In this document: one piece after another, positions 1 to 11,550 of the stretch | Numbering within the stretch: the stretch's first letter is position 1 | How the letters are laid out: every line of letters begins with the position of its first letter | Source: Hygrophila difformis | Taxonomy: Eukaryota; Streptophyta; Magnoliopsida; Lamiales; Acanthaceae | Length of the DNA: 64,000 bases | Direction of reading: 5' to 3' | NCBI GenBank assembly: GCA_030278955.1 | Contig: JAOANR010000013.1 | Location: 45,916,191-45,980,190, forward strand | Notes under the pieces: model-generated | What the model saw: only the letters and a program-made list of their open reading frames with translations | Told to the model about the DNA's origin: nothing | Databases searched by the model: none | Translations under genes and position numbers: made by a program

Positions 1-205
1 CAGAATTTGGTGGACAGGATGACACAGGATCCAATATCTTGTGGGTCTGGAATTATTATTAGCGATAATTATTATTATTTTTTTTTTTTTTTACTGAACA
101 ACAGGCTAAAAGGGTGGTAGGAATGGGCACACAAATTATAAAGAAATAAAAAGGAAGGGATAGGAAGTCGGTGGGGAAAGAATCTACAACCTTCCTGGGA
201 AGTTA

Positions 206-598
206 GAGGGTGTTTGTTTGTGCGTTTTGGGACAGATTATCTGATTATTGCGTTTGCAAAACGCAAATAATCAGTTAATCCTGTTTGTGTACCAACTTCT
301 AATAATCTATTATTTGCGTTTTGAGGAAATGAAAACGCTATTTTCTTGCAGCTACAATTTGGTGCTGCAAGAAAATTGCGTTTAGCTAAAAATAGATTTT
401 ACTATATTGTTACCTTTTGAGGTAATGAAAAATGCAAATCCAAACACTTTTTAATGATTATCTGATTATTGCGATTTGAAACAACATAAGATCATCCAAA
501 CACTTAATTTTCTACAGCACGTTTTGTTATAACAATTATCTGATTATCCATTTTCTAAACGCTGCAGCACTTTTTAAAATGCACATCCAAACACCCTC
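206..598. mobile_element. Tourist-like (PIF/Harbinger) MITE upstream of SOG1
   Basis: A 393-bp non-coding element. Its ends form an imperfect terminal inverted repeat: GAGGGTGTTTG at the left matches the reverse complement of CAAACACCCTC at the right, and the similarity runs about 23 bp inward. TTA sits directly outside both ends (203-205 and 599-601), the target duplication expected for PIF/Harbinger-type MITEs. The inside is rich in variants of AATAATCAG and of AAACGC that pair across the element. It lies about 430 bp upstream of the SOG1 start codon, so it could contribute promoter sequence; that is an inference. Confidence 0.75.
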
Positions 599-1030
599 TT
601 AATGTACTTAATCACTTGGTTAAATTCTTATCCCATTTTAAGGGTAATTTTTGAGGTTAGAAAAGAATTTCCTTATACTCAATAGGGTTGAAACATGTAT
701 TTCTTCTTATTATTATTATTATTATTAGTAAAATTTACACCGTGCGCTGGACTGTAGTACTCGTTCAAATTTCAAAAACCCAACCTGAGTGGAGAGAGAG
801 AGAGAGTGCTGAGTACCGTCCAAGAGGTCGGGCTTATAAACTCCCTTCAAGCAGAAAGGCTTGTTCACATCACAAACCCCTTGAGTTTTCAAAAAAAAGG
901 GAAAAGGTCTTACACGTCATAAGTCATAAATTCAGGGTAAAGTAGACTAGATACGAAGGGTTCCTTGGATATTGCAATTTGCAAGGAAACAAAGGGTCGT
1001 TGGATGCTCTGATCCTCGCATCATTCTGCC

Positions 1031-3828
1031 ATGGCTGGGTAATACAATTACTCAATTAATCTTCCTCTATTTCGCGTGTGCTTGCCAGTTTTATAGTCTT
1101 GAAATCTAACTAGGGCACTGTATCGTTCTATTCTGCAATGGGTTGAAAGATTCAGTTTTTATTGCCTTAGAACATCAAGTTTTGATCTTTATGAATAGAA
1201 GTTGACCCTTGACTCGAGTCAACGACGTGGGTTCTTCTGATTCTAGTGAACTAAGGAATGTATTTATGCCCATGCTTTGTTTGCTAGATAGGGTTGAGTA
1301 ATCATTGTATTGATGTCGGTGTCCATTTTGTTTACTCTATTCCCACCCTTGATTGCTCTGTGCTTCAAACGGTGAACTGCATTTGTGTTGATGTTTCTTT
1401 TGTTTCCTCAGAATTATTATCATTATTTTGAAATAAGGATTTTTCTGATTGCAATTGAGAGGGACAGGGTCCCAATGTTCATCCCGGATGGATTCTTGAA
1501 TTAGTACAATTATGGGGCTGATATACTGAGAATAATGTAGTACTACTAAAAACGGAAGAGACTCTTTATTTACTCAGGTATAATGGGATAACAATCTCTG
1601 TAGCAAATGGGCTTGGTTTTAAAGATTGAATACCGATCAGAACAACTTAAGTTTCAGTCTTCATGATTAAAAGATTATACCAAAATGATGACCATGGTTA
1701 CAATTGATGTCAGTTTTTGAAATCTGACATTTCCTATTTACATTTTTAGTGTTTGAACTTTGAACTGGTACCTGATGCCTGGAAAGATGAATTATTGAGT
1801 TATGTATGAGTTCATCATCTAGTTTTTCCATTTCTGTCCAGTTAGCAACATGTTACTTGCTTGACGCCCTTGATGATGATTGCGCTGTTTCTTTTAAAAC
1901 ATTCAGGCCATCATGGTTGGTAGACCCCAACAGAATTGCCACAAAGATCAGGAGTGCTTCAGGTTCATGTCATCCAGAAAATGTCAGCTGGAAAAGCAAC
2001 CCCACAAAATCTTGCCCAAATTGCAAACACATTATTGACAACAGTGATGTATGATTTAATTTGTTTCATATACTTTGATTTGTTGTTTGCTTTGCTCCAT
2101 ACTCTTTCGAATATTTAACACTTCACATCTATCTATGCTACAAGAGCATGTCTAAGTTCATTGTTATGGTTATCTACCTCTTCCACTTGATTGGTAGTAT
2201 GAATGATAAAGCATAATTTAATCTGTAGCTTTGCAGTCATGTTGCATTTTGATATGGTGGAATAATCCTACAGGGCTACTAATGAAGTGTTGGTGTCTAC
2301 TTGTTAGGTTTCTCTTGGGATGCCTGATTCTAATTTGCTTTTAAACATGTCTTGTAGATGGGGCTTGAATCTATACTTGTCTGTTTTCAGGTGGCTGAGG
2401 AGTGGCCTGGGCTGCCCCGTGGTGTGAAATTTGATCCTTCTGACCAAGAGATTGCATGGCATTTGCTTGCTAAAGTTGGTTATGGGAATTTAAAACCTCA
2501 TCCTTTTATCGATGAATTCATTCCGACTGTTGATGAAGATGATGGCATTTGTTACACCCATCCACAAAATTTACCCGGTATGAGTAGACTTCACTTTTGG
2601 ACCTGTGTTCATCTATCTTACTTGAGTATGTTGGCTCACAAATTTAATAAATGCATGCAATTTTCAGGTGTGAAGCAGGATGGAAGTGTGTCACACTTTT
2701 TTCACCGAGCAATCAAAGCTTACAACACTGGTACCCGGAAGCGTAGGAAGATTCATGGGGATGAATTAGGAGACGTCCGTTGGCATAAGACGGGCAGGAC
2801 AAAGCCTGTCATGTTGGATGGTGTGCAGAAGGGATGCAAGAGAATTATGGTACTTTATGTAAGCCCTGTTCGTGGTGGGAAAGCTGAGAAGACCAATTGG
2901 GTTATGCATCAATATCACTTGGGTACTGGGGAAGAGGAGAAAGAAGGGGAATATGTTGTCTCAAAAATATTCTATCAGCAGCAACAAGCCAAGCAGCCTG
3001 AGAAAGGCGATGAGCAAATCCCCGAGGGTGTTGATGCCATGATTCCTACAGTTGATCCTGTAACTCCTAAAGTTGATCCTGTCACTCCTAAGTCGGTGAC
3101 TCCCGAACCCCCTTCTGAATTGAGATCTAATTATGAGTCCAGACAAGAGTCTCCAATTTCTGCTGTACCGGTAAATAGAACTTCTATATCTAGTTATAGC
3201 TAATATGGTATTATCTACTGAATGGTATTTGTTTGGTTTCGGATCAGGATAAGAGTTTTATGGAAGATGTAGTGGAAACATCGGTGCCATCCAATGACCG
3301 AAGCCACTGCATTGAGGAGAATCATTCAGATCCAATGGAAGATCAGAACAATGAAGAGGCCGGTGATGACAACAGATGGTGGGAGAATGAGTCTCAGTTT
3401 TTACTAAGCTCACAGCAGCTTGTTGAAGGCCTCTCTCTTTGTGATGAGTTTCTCCAGAGCCAGTCACCAATTAGGGAGGAACCTGATATTGGTCAGAAAA
3501 AACCTAGCGATAAACCTCGCCTGTCTGATTATACTCGTTTAGGACCAGAGCATTTGAAGAGGGATCTGGAGGAGTGCCAGAATTTGGTAACTGATCCGGC
3601 GAACATTGAACTTGATACACCTCCGGATTTCCGGCTGAGCCAACTTGTAAGGGACACAGCTCACATTCAGAGCATTCCATCAAGTTCTCCCTCAAAATGT
3701 TGATTTATCTTTTTATCCCACGGTGACAAATTGTTAATTGATTTTTGCAGGAGTTTGAATCGCAAGATAGCTACATTGCTTGGGGTGGAAGCCTGACAGG
3801 TGGCAAGGGAATCGACAAATTGATCTAA
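1031..3828 (+). CDS. SOG1: SOG1 (SUPPRESSOR OF GAMMA RESPONSE 1), NAC-family transcription factor
   Basis: SOG1 is the plant functional analogue of p53: ATM/ATR phosphorylate it and it activates DNA repair, checkpoint and cell-death genes in the nucleus. I read six coding exons with GT/AG introns and consistent phase: 1031-1038, 1907-2048, 2391-2577, 2668-3170, 3248-3646 and 3751-3828, giving 438 aa (about 449 in Arabidopsis). The first exon codes only two and two-thirds codons (ATG GCT GG), so the true start is easy to miss; splicing gives [17 protein letters not shown], matching the family N-terminus. The NAC domain begins near residue 55 ([12 protein letters not shown]) and includes DDGICYTHP and [10 protein letters not shown]. 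All five SQ phosphorylation motifs in the acidic C-terminus are kept (Ser 329, 335, 351, 411, 417), with nearly the Arabidopsis spacing. The gene looks intact. A TTATAAA-like box lies near 832-840. Confidence 0.95.
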
Positions 3829-6636
3829 CAGGGGCCAATATCCCCGTTTCTTGGCACGCTTTATCCGTGGTTAGTTTGAATTGGAAGTGATGAAAAACAC
3901 TTCATTCTGATATAAGTAGTGCTTATGTGTCTCTGCTGTTATCGTACTTTGCAAGTCAGGGGCATTGGTGGAATTCCTGATCAATTCCCCTAAATGAATG
4001 TCTCTTGATATTGCTTTGGCTGTTGCTATCCCTGCAAATTGTCCGAATGTATTTCGATTCATAAACAAAAGCTCAGTGTTCAATACATGCATCCATTCCA
4101 GGCGAGCAGATGATGGAATTATTATGCGTGATCAATCATTGAAGTGTGTATATATATGTGTGTGTGTGTGTGTGTGTTTCCTTTATGACTCTTGCTTTGT
4201 CAATGGTGGGATCAATCCGTTAAAAATGCTATCGAAAGCAAAGACACAGCACAACTGGAGGGTTGTGGCTAAATGCATGAACCTATGGAAACTATTACAG
4301 GTCAATCAATAACTTTGGCCTAGGACATGAAGTGGAGACCGCTGAGCCTGGCAAGGAAAGTGACCTTCCATGGACTATTTAAAAAAAAAAAATAAATAAA
4401 AAAAAAAAAAAAATTGGGCACCTGAAGCAAATGAACTCCAGAGAAACCTAATTGAAAGAACATGGAAAATGGGCCATCTTGTGTCTGCAAGGGGATCTCG
4501 ATCGAGGGCTGCCTGCAGGCCTGTTTATTACCTACATTTTCGTGGCAGCGGTGCGGTGGCCTCATGTGAACAGCACAGGACGACATGAAGGCCCTTGACA
4601 ACCTGGGAAAGGAATTATTCAGGTTATGATCAGGAGGAATGAGCACACATTCAAGAATTATACTAATAACCAACCCTAAATTAAGCACCCAAAAAGAACA
4701 TAGATGACCATAATTAGACTTTGTTAATTATTACAGGTCACATGATGTGTAGGTAGGTGCGTGACTGCAAAGTGTAAGAAAATTGGTGGGTGGGTCGGAG
4801 ATGAATAGTATAATGGTGGGGCTGGGAAGAGAGGAAGTGCACGTGGAGGGGGGAATAGATAAGGCTGCCACTCCATTTTGAATTGACTGAACAACACAGT
4901 ATGACTTCTTTTTTTTTTTTTTTTTCCCAGTTTTGGCTTATTTTGTACTACAAGCTTAGGGCCTTGACGACGGCAAAAATATTGTGTGGCCGACAACACA
5001 ATTTGATAGATCTTCCTTGCTAGCTTATGCATTGTACAACTACTCTCTCCTCTTTCTTGTTTTCTTGCAACTTCATTTCAACAAACCAGCTGTAGCTCCC
5101 ATTCCCACACAATATAGTACTTTAAATTAAATAGTAGTAGTACACCTAGCTAGCTCCCAATACAAATGGTTTTAACTTGTCCGGAAAGGACAAGTGATAT
5201 AATCTTTCTTTTTTCCCATGTAAGAAAAATCTTGAATGGGAGTTCCTATTTGGCACACTGAGATATGATGTTGGGTGGGAATGCTCTCGATCATTTGAGC
5301 AGCAGCAGCAGCAGCAGGAGGAGGAGCAGGCCCACAAAACGAGTCTTTGGGAGTAATGTCTTATTCGCTTAGTTGGAACTCGCAACAACAGTACTATTTC
5401 AGCTAAAGGGTAGTGATATACTTTAATATTGTCCTAAATCTTATGAATAAATAAAGCCTGCAGATTAAACCACTATGAGAGTTGTCAAGTGGGTGTGGTT
5501 GTGGGTGTGTCCAATTTATAGCTAGTATGTCTTTGTTACATTAATTAAGGTGTGTGATTGGTTTCATTAGTGGAAACTGGAGAGTGTTGGTCAGCCAGGC
5601 CACACTTTTTATGCCCTTTAAAGCAATTTGTTTGGATTTGCAACAATTAATGTATTTATTAGCCACTTTCATGAGGTATGCTAGCTAGAGTCTAGACTCA
5701 CTAATACAATGATGGTTCAAAATTAGACATCCTTATTACAATGATAGGAGATTATTAGCTGACACCTGCTTTTTCAAATGATAGTAGTAGTAGTTAGTTA
5801 TCTGATTAATCTTTACTAAAAAGGAGGCTGTGGTCAATAAATAATAGGGTTAGTATGATGATAATGATCATACTAATTGATGAGTGAGAGAGTAGTTATG
5901 TGAATCTTTGCCAAGGAAACCTTTGTTGACCTTGTGCACTTTTCTGATCAACTTTCAAAGAAAAAAAAAAAAAAACATGTGCAAATTTAAGAATTGGGCA
6001 AACTGATTTAAACCTCCTATAAATCATTTCATGAGCTCCAGCTCTGCTCCAAATGTACTCCTAGTAGTATACTACAATTAAATCACTTTGATCAATTCAC
6101 CCCACAAAGATTTCCCCCAATTCTTAATTTCAAGAATGGGAGAATTAAGAACAGATCGCAGCAGCCAAATCAAACAACCCTTCAGCAATTATGATAGATG
6201 CCAAAGCAATCAGATCGAACAAAAGAGAGTGAATCATATGATGGGAATTGGGAAGGGTAATTAATTAAAGACCCTAAGCAAACTAAATCAAACCCACAAG
6301 AATGCAATGGTAGAAAAACCAATTAATTATCCTTGTATATACTATACTTTATGAATCAATTACAGCAGAGCAGAGTGTATACTAATACAATACAATTAGA
6401 GGATATCCCAATCACTACGTACACAAAATTGTCAAAAACTAACAACACTCTAAATATCATCAGCCGAACAAGCTCTAATTAAATACTACTAGTACTATCT
6501 CCTGCCCTATTTACACAGTACTCTCAAAGAATTAATAAGGAAGAAAAGTGGGAATTAAAACTATTAGGGTGGCAGCTTTAGCCTTTAGGTTTAGGTGATC
6601 CATCAGATGGGACAGCTTGTGGTGGCCTTTAATTGA
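3829..6636. other. Intergenic region between SOG1 and the DVL gene
   Basis: The first few hundred bases are the SOG1 3' UTR and flank, including a (TG)n tract near 4157-4178. The rest holds long A or T runs near 4380-4415 and 4910-4925, a short CAG-type run near 5301-5325, and AT-rich sequence. The part next to 6636 is the 3' flank of the minus-strand DVL gene. I see no exon-like reading frame or transposon ends that I could support. Confidence 0.5.
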
Positions 6637-6780
6637 TCAATCATGATAGCAAAGAAGCATAACGACACATCTGCGAATGATGTAGAGCCTGGCCCTTTGC
6701 TCCCTCAGGACAGCTGCAAACCCTCTGCTGGAAATCCTTCTACTCTTATTTTTGCTGCTGCTGCTGCTTGTGTTCTTCAT
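6637..6780 (-). CDS. DEVIL/ROTUNDIFOLIA FOUR-LIKE (DVL/RTFL) small peptide
   Basis: A 47-residue single-exon peptide on the minus strand, too short for usual gene-length cut-offs. The C-terminal half carries the family signature: [19 protein letters not shown] followed by YHD, which is the hydrophobic, Arg-rich RTF domain of plant DVL/RTFL peptides. The N-terminus is a short basic, serine-rich stretch ([15 protein letters not shown]), as is usual in the short members. Family members sit at the plasma membrane and, when overexpressed in Arabidopsis, restrict polar cell proliferation and change organ shape. A TATA box lies about 150 bp upstream on the same strand. The usual family ending is CWHD or CWRE, so the Tyr in CYHD is a mild variant. 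I am confident of the family; which paralogue it is cannot be told. Confidence 0.9.
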   Translation of the reverse strand: MKNTSSSSSKNKSRRISSRGFAAVLREQRARLYIIRRCVVMLLCYHD

Positions 6781-6931
6781 CTTTAATCTGCTGTGGGTTT
6801 TTGGAAAGTGAAAGTAGAATAAGCAGTAGTAGTGTATGTGTCGTTGAGGAATGAGGACTGATCAGGTTGTAATAATGAGAAGAATATAGTAGTATGGAGG
6901 GGGGGGGGAAGGACTAAGGAGTGTGGGTGTG

Positions 6932-6940
6932 TTATATATA
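6932..6940 (-). promoter_or_regulatory. TATA box of the DVL gene
   Basis: Read on the minus strand this is TATATATAA, roughly 150 bp upstream of the DVL start codon. That leaves room for a leader of about 120 nt. The position and sequence fit a plant TATA box; no transcription evidence is available here. Confidence 0.55.
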
Positions 6941-8648
6941 GGGAAGGGGGAACCCAGAATGAATGCAAGAAGAAATTGATGAAATTATGTAGTATATTCA
7001 AGATTGGACATTGGTCGACTAAAGAGGCAGCAGCTGTGGGGGCATCAAAGGCCGTGCACTTGCTTGCTTTGTCTTCCCTCCCTTCCCCAGGGTGGGTCGG
7101 GCCCCGGGCCCCCGTTCTTTTGTCACTCCCAAGTCCCACTTGAACCTCAATTATTCATTTATTCCATCTCTATCCATTATACTTGTATAAATGATTTTTC
7201 TGTGGCTTTAATCTCACTTTCATTGGATTTTTTTTTTAAAAAAACTTTATTTTATTACTATAGCTTTCATGCTAGATTTTTCATCCGACTAAAATTTATT
7301 ATATATAATTGTAATTAATATTATATATACATTTTTCAATTAATCTCTTTAAATATAAAAAAAAGATCATTTTTTTTATATATATAAATGGATAGATTTA
7401 TTATATATAGATATAGATGTTGATGGCATAAAATTGTGGGTAGAATGATGTGTTTTTTATGAAATGTAAATAAGAGAACCATTAATGTATTTGATTATGG
7501 ATAAATTATATATATATATATATCTTTTATTAACAAAATATAAAAAAATGAATTATATTAAATTTAATAAGAGCAATACAATATACACAAACTAAAAGTA
7601 TTCATGGACTCGATTATTTTTTATTTTAAAATGATGAGATATTTAAACCTAAATTAACACAAAATGAATAGTGACTCATTACTTTTAAACCTTTTTGCTA
7701 AAAAAATTATTTCTTTCAAAATTTTATTTTTAAACCTTAAGCAAGTTCGAGCTAGTTTGAGTTTGTTAGTATAGTTTAAATTAAATTAAAAATTTTAAAA
7801 TTAGGGTTAAAGAAATTTTAAAATTTTAAATTATAATTTTGTATATATATTTTATTTTATAATTTGATTAAATACATAAAAACTAGAAATATGTCCTCTT
7901 AACAAATGTTCGCGAATAAAGTTTGACGTTAAAGAAATGGATTTATTTATGTTATTTGACTCGACTAGCTCCTTTGTATCCGTAAATGAACTTTAATGAA
8001 TTAAATTGAGTCGAGCTTACTGTTAGAAATAAGATGTACATAGGGCTTTAACCTAAAACCAATTGGTGATAGATAGAGTGGCCCAACATATAACCGATGT
8101 GGGACTTTAACACTTACAAATGATGCGAGTTGGTTTGTTTAACACCTCCAAATATATGAATACCTAAATTCCTTTTTGTTTTTTTTTTTTAATATATAGT
8201 ACAAAATACTGTATCTGATTTAATTTAGTTCGAGTGTTCACACCATGTATTAGCGCGGTTATGGATGTGAATCGAATAAGGTGGGAAATCGAATATAGAT
8301 GGAGACCAATGGAATATATATAATTCTAATTGAAAATGAAAAATTAGAATGAAAGTGATGTAATTTATTTTAGTGTTCCTCACATATATAGTTTATAAGT
8401 AATAATCAAGGCACTCAAATGAAAGTGGTTTGAACTTTTTGGTTTTATTTTTTTTACTTCTTTATCTGGCTTCGGCTGTAAAAAATAAAATTAAAAAGTG
8501 GTTTTCTTATTTATTTATCTCATTTCCGGACACAGTTCATTGGCAAATAGCAGTCAAACATTTTTTTCTTCCTCCCAAATTTATTAGTACTAGTTACTGT
8601 AATAAAATTATCAGTAATCAATTGCAGCATGTAAACATGTACTAAGTA
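6941..8648. other. Intergenic, AT-rich
   Basis: The first 200 bp are the likely DVL promoter and include a GC-rich patch near 7085-7110. The remainder is strongly AT-rich, with short (TA)n tracts such as 7507-7523. No coding exon or bounded transposon could be supported. Confidence 0.4.
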
Positions 8649-8899
8649 CTCCCTCCGTTCCAAAATAGTAGTCTTTTTAGAGATGAAAAAGTGTTCCATA
8701 ATAGTTGTCATTTTGGGTATTTCAATGTAAGTTTTCCAATATTACCCCTTTATTCCCCCAATAATATTCATTCTCTCTCCACCCAAATACATTTCTTGGT
8801 AAGTGATAGGGGTAGAAATGGAAGATTGTGTGGTAATAATTATGTTTCTTGGTTTGTGTAATATTTGCTAGAAAGACAACTAAAAAAGAACGGAGGGAG
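8649..8899. mobile_element. Stowaway (Tc1/mariner-type) MITE
   Basis: The left end reads CTCCCTCCGTTCC and the right end is its reverse-complement counterpart (GAACGGAGGGAG). TA lies outside both ends (8647-8648 and 8900-8901). TIR, size (251 bp) and TA target site are those of plant Stowaway MITEs. It has no coding capacity. Confidence 0.88.
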
Positions 8900-8901
8900 T
8901 A

Positions 8902-9529
8902 TTATTTAGGTTTTGTTCAAACATTTTACTGACAAAGGTGATGTCGGCCAGGAGAGTCGTGTATTAATTAGATTGTATTGTAGAGTGAAAAATGCGAGAG
9001 AGAGAGAGAGAGAGGTACGATTGGTCAAAATGTGAATTCTAGGAAATACAGGATAAGGTGTCATCAATTTTAATGTTTCTTGTCATCTTTTCTCTTACAG
9101 AAGTACTAGTAAAATTCTTCTGCCAATTTATTCAAAATGGTGTACAGTGCTGAAAGTGATGTGTCTTCAATTCTGTGACGACGACGAAATTAAAAACGGA
9201 AATGACTCAATGGAATTTAACATATGGTGAAAATACTACTACATAATTTAAATTAGACATACGTACATCATACTGAAAGATACGAGTATTTCTTTGTTCT
9301 TTACACCTTGCCTTCTCATTAAAAAAAATAATAATAATAAAAATTAAATGTCCATCAAAATATCAGTCAAACGACCGCACGTGAAGTACAGATTTTCGAG
9401 CCATTATTCTCTTTTACTCCACTCATAAATATATTAAAAAATAAAATTAAAACCCCAAGAATCAGAAAATTTCGAGGCTTAGCTTCTTGCTTAAAACACC
9501 TGCATTCTTGATTATAGGGCTTCTGCAAG
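8902..9529. other. Intergenic with a GA microsatellite
   Basis: AT-rich flank with a (GA)n run at about 8996-9014. I see no exon or transposon ends. Confidence 0.4.
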
Positions 9530-9961
9530 GTTGTTAAGATCGGGATTTTATATGAGATCGTTTTTCTCTTTGTAAGATCGGGATCAATCGGGATCCTAAA
9601 ATCTTATGAAATTGCAATAATAGATAAACTCAATTATCCATACCAACAAGTAAAAGCATTATTTCGTGTGTTTATGAATCTTGCAAGTTAATTAATACAA
9701 TACAGTACAAAAACATCACAATCAAATATAAAATATTTCCACATATATACATATTATATTTTTTTTGCACATCATACATAAGGAATATGATCGTAAGATC
9801 GTAGAAACGTTTGAGGGACTATGACCATAAAATCATAACATTATACTATCAGGATCGGGATCTTATACTAATTTTAAGATCCTACAAGGACCGGGATCGT
9901 TTTAGATAGGTGTGATCGTAAAATCGTAAGATCCTAATATCAGGATCGGGATCTTAACAAC
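9530..9961. mobile_element. Palindromic MITE-like repeat rich in AAGATCGGGATC, copy 1
   Basis: The ends are inverted copies (GTTGTTAAGATC at the left, GATCTTAACAAC at the right). Both arms are packed with variants of TAAGATCGGGATC in inverted orientation around an AT-rich centre. A diverged second copy lies at 50756-51196 and shares the internal phrase AAATTGCAATAATAGATAAA. I could not find a convincing target duplication, so the superfamily is unassigned. Confidence 0.6.
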
Positions 9962-10002
9962 TATGGGGCTTTTAGGGCTTATTCATGTGGGATGGTTAAC
10001 TT

Positions 10003-10183
10003 GTTTTTGTGAATTACCCGGTATCCATAAGCCACATTGGACCAAGACTAATCCCTCGATAATCTGTATGGACAATTAAGGATGCATCTCCCAAAGTAAT
10101 TTTTTGCATACACATGGTTCGAACCCGAGACATTGCTTAAGCGACTAGAGCCCCAATCCACTTAAGTCAACCGCTGTTAGTAC
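10003..10183 (-). mobile_element. tRNA-derived SINE, minus strand
   Basis: A 181-bp insert bracketed by a perfect 16-bp direct repeat, gtgggatggttaactt (9987-10002 and 10184-10199). On the minus strand it starts TAACAGCGGTTGACTTAAG and carries GGGTTCGAACC, a good RNA polymerase III box B, about 60 bp in. The long target duplication, small size and internal pol III box support a SINE mobilised by a LINE. The 3' end lacks a long poly(A), so it may belong to a family with a different tail. The perfect repeat suggests a fairly recent insertion. Confidence 0.82.
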
Positions 10184-10583
10184 GTGGGATGGTTAACTTT
10201 GTTAAATTATTTTGTCAAAATGAAATATATATTCCCTATGAGAAATCTTGATTATAGAAGGATTTTTTTTTTCTTTTAGAAATGACAATTTTATTTAATT
10301 AGGTCAATTTTAAACTAACCTCATTCCATATTATGATATTAAACTAAATTGATTGGTAATTTACCATTTTACCATGCTCAGCTGAAACGGATTGGGCTGT
10401 AGCCCGTAGGCCCATCTCAGCTCAGACCAAATTGACCCATCATTGATCAACCCAAATTAAAGCCCATTTGATATTCTTGAATAACCATTAGAGTTTGGGC
10501 TTTGTCCATATATAGGGCCGTTAGGGTTGTCCCCAAAAATTTTGAGTTTGAGAAAGGCTCCGTCTCTTTTCTTTCGAAAGTGA

Positions 10584-11507
10584 GGGCCCGTTTGGATTGG
10601 CTTTTAAAAAAAGCAGAAGCCAAAAGCATAAGGGCCCGTTTGGATTGGCTTTTAAAAAAAGCAGAAGCCAAAAGCAGAAGCAGAAGTGAAAGCCAAAAGC
10701 AGAAGCAGGTAACTTTTGTGTTTGGATGGAATGTTTGAAAAGCAGCTTTTTTTCAAAAGTGTGTTTGGATATGTAAAAGTGAAAAGTGCTTTTGAAATGT
10801 GTAAATTACCAAAAAGGATATGTTATTTATATATAATAGTATATATTTATAGTGTAATTAAAATAAATTAATAGGGGTATTTATGACTCTGCACACATTA
10901 CTAGGTGCTTTTGGCTTCTGCTTTTCGGAGAAGCACCCCTGTGCTGCTTCTCCCAGAAGCACTTTTGCAGCTTTTCGATGTGCTTTTGCTTTTTCTAAAA
11001 AGCCAAAACAAACACTCTTTTTTCTTCAAAAGTGCTTTTGGCAGAAGCAAAAGCCAAAAGCACTTGAATAAAAGCCATTCCAAACAGGCTCTAAGTAGAA
11101 GTAAAAGCCAAAAGCAGAAGCAGGTAACTTTTGTGTTTGGATGGAATGTTTGAAAAGCAGTTTTTTTTTTCAAAAGTGTGTTTGGATATGTAAAAGTGAA
11201 AAGTGCTTTTGAAATGTGTAAATTACCAAAAAGGATATGCTATTTATATATAATAGTATATATTTATAGTGTAATTAAAATAAATTAATAGGGGCATTTA
11301 TGACTCTGCACACATTACTAGGTGCTTTTGGCTTCTGCTTTTCGAAGAAGCACCCCTGGGCTGCTTCTCCCAGAAGCACTTTTGCAGCTTTTCGATGTGC
11401 TTTTGCTTTTTCCCAAAAGCCAAAACAAACACTTATTTTCCTTCAAAAGTGCTTTTGCAGAAGCAAAAGCCAAAAACACTTCAAAATAAGTCATTCCAAA
11501 CGGCCCA
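10584..11507. mobile_element. Tandemly duplicated MITE with GTTTGGATTGGCTTTT ends
   Basis: Two near-identical units follow each other at an offset of 415 bp (aligned at 10710 and 11125). Each contains inverted arms made of AAAGCAGAAGCC-like sequence around a shared AT-rich core (ATATAATAGTATATATTTATAG). The left head GGGCCCGTTTGGATTGGC appears twice, at 10584 and 10632, and the right end (11495-11507) is its inverted counterpart. Several short open frames here are by-products of the repeat. The TIR style fits a hAT- or PIF-like MITE, but no clean target duplication is visible. Confidence 0.65.

Positions 11508-11510
<3 letters not shown>

Positions 11511-11547
<37 letters not shown>
11511..11547. 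repeat. (TA)n microsatellite
   Basis: A perfect AT dinucleotide run of about 37 bp directly after the duplicated MITE. Confidence 0.95.

Positions 11548-11550
<3 letters not shown>

Noticed and set aside
3998..4312. 104-codon ORF just after SOG1
   Set aside because: It runs through the 3' UTR and a (TG)n tract that encodes a V/C repeat; not a protein gene.
5146..5388. Minus-strand ORF with a poly-Cys run
   Set aside because: The Cys run is a CAG-type trinucleotide tract read in another frame; no conserved sequence.
10447..11548. Several overlapping ORFs of 62-90 codons on both strands
   Set aside because: They arise from the duplicated MITE and the adjacent (TA)n tract; no domain, and composition mirrors AAAGCAGAAGCC repeats.
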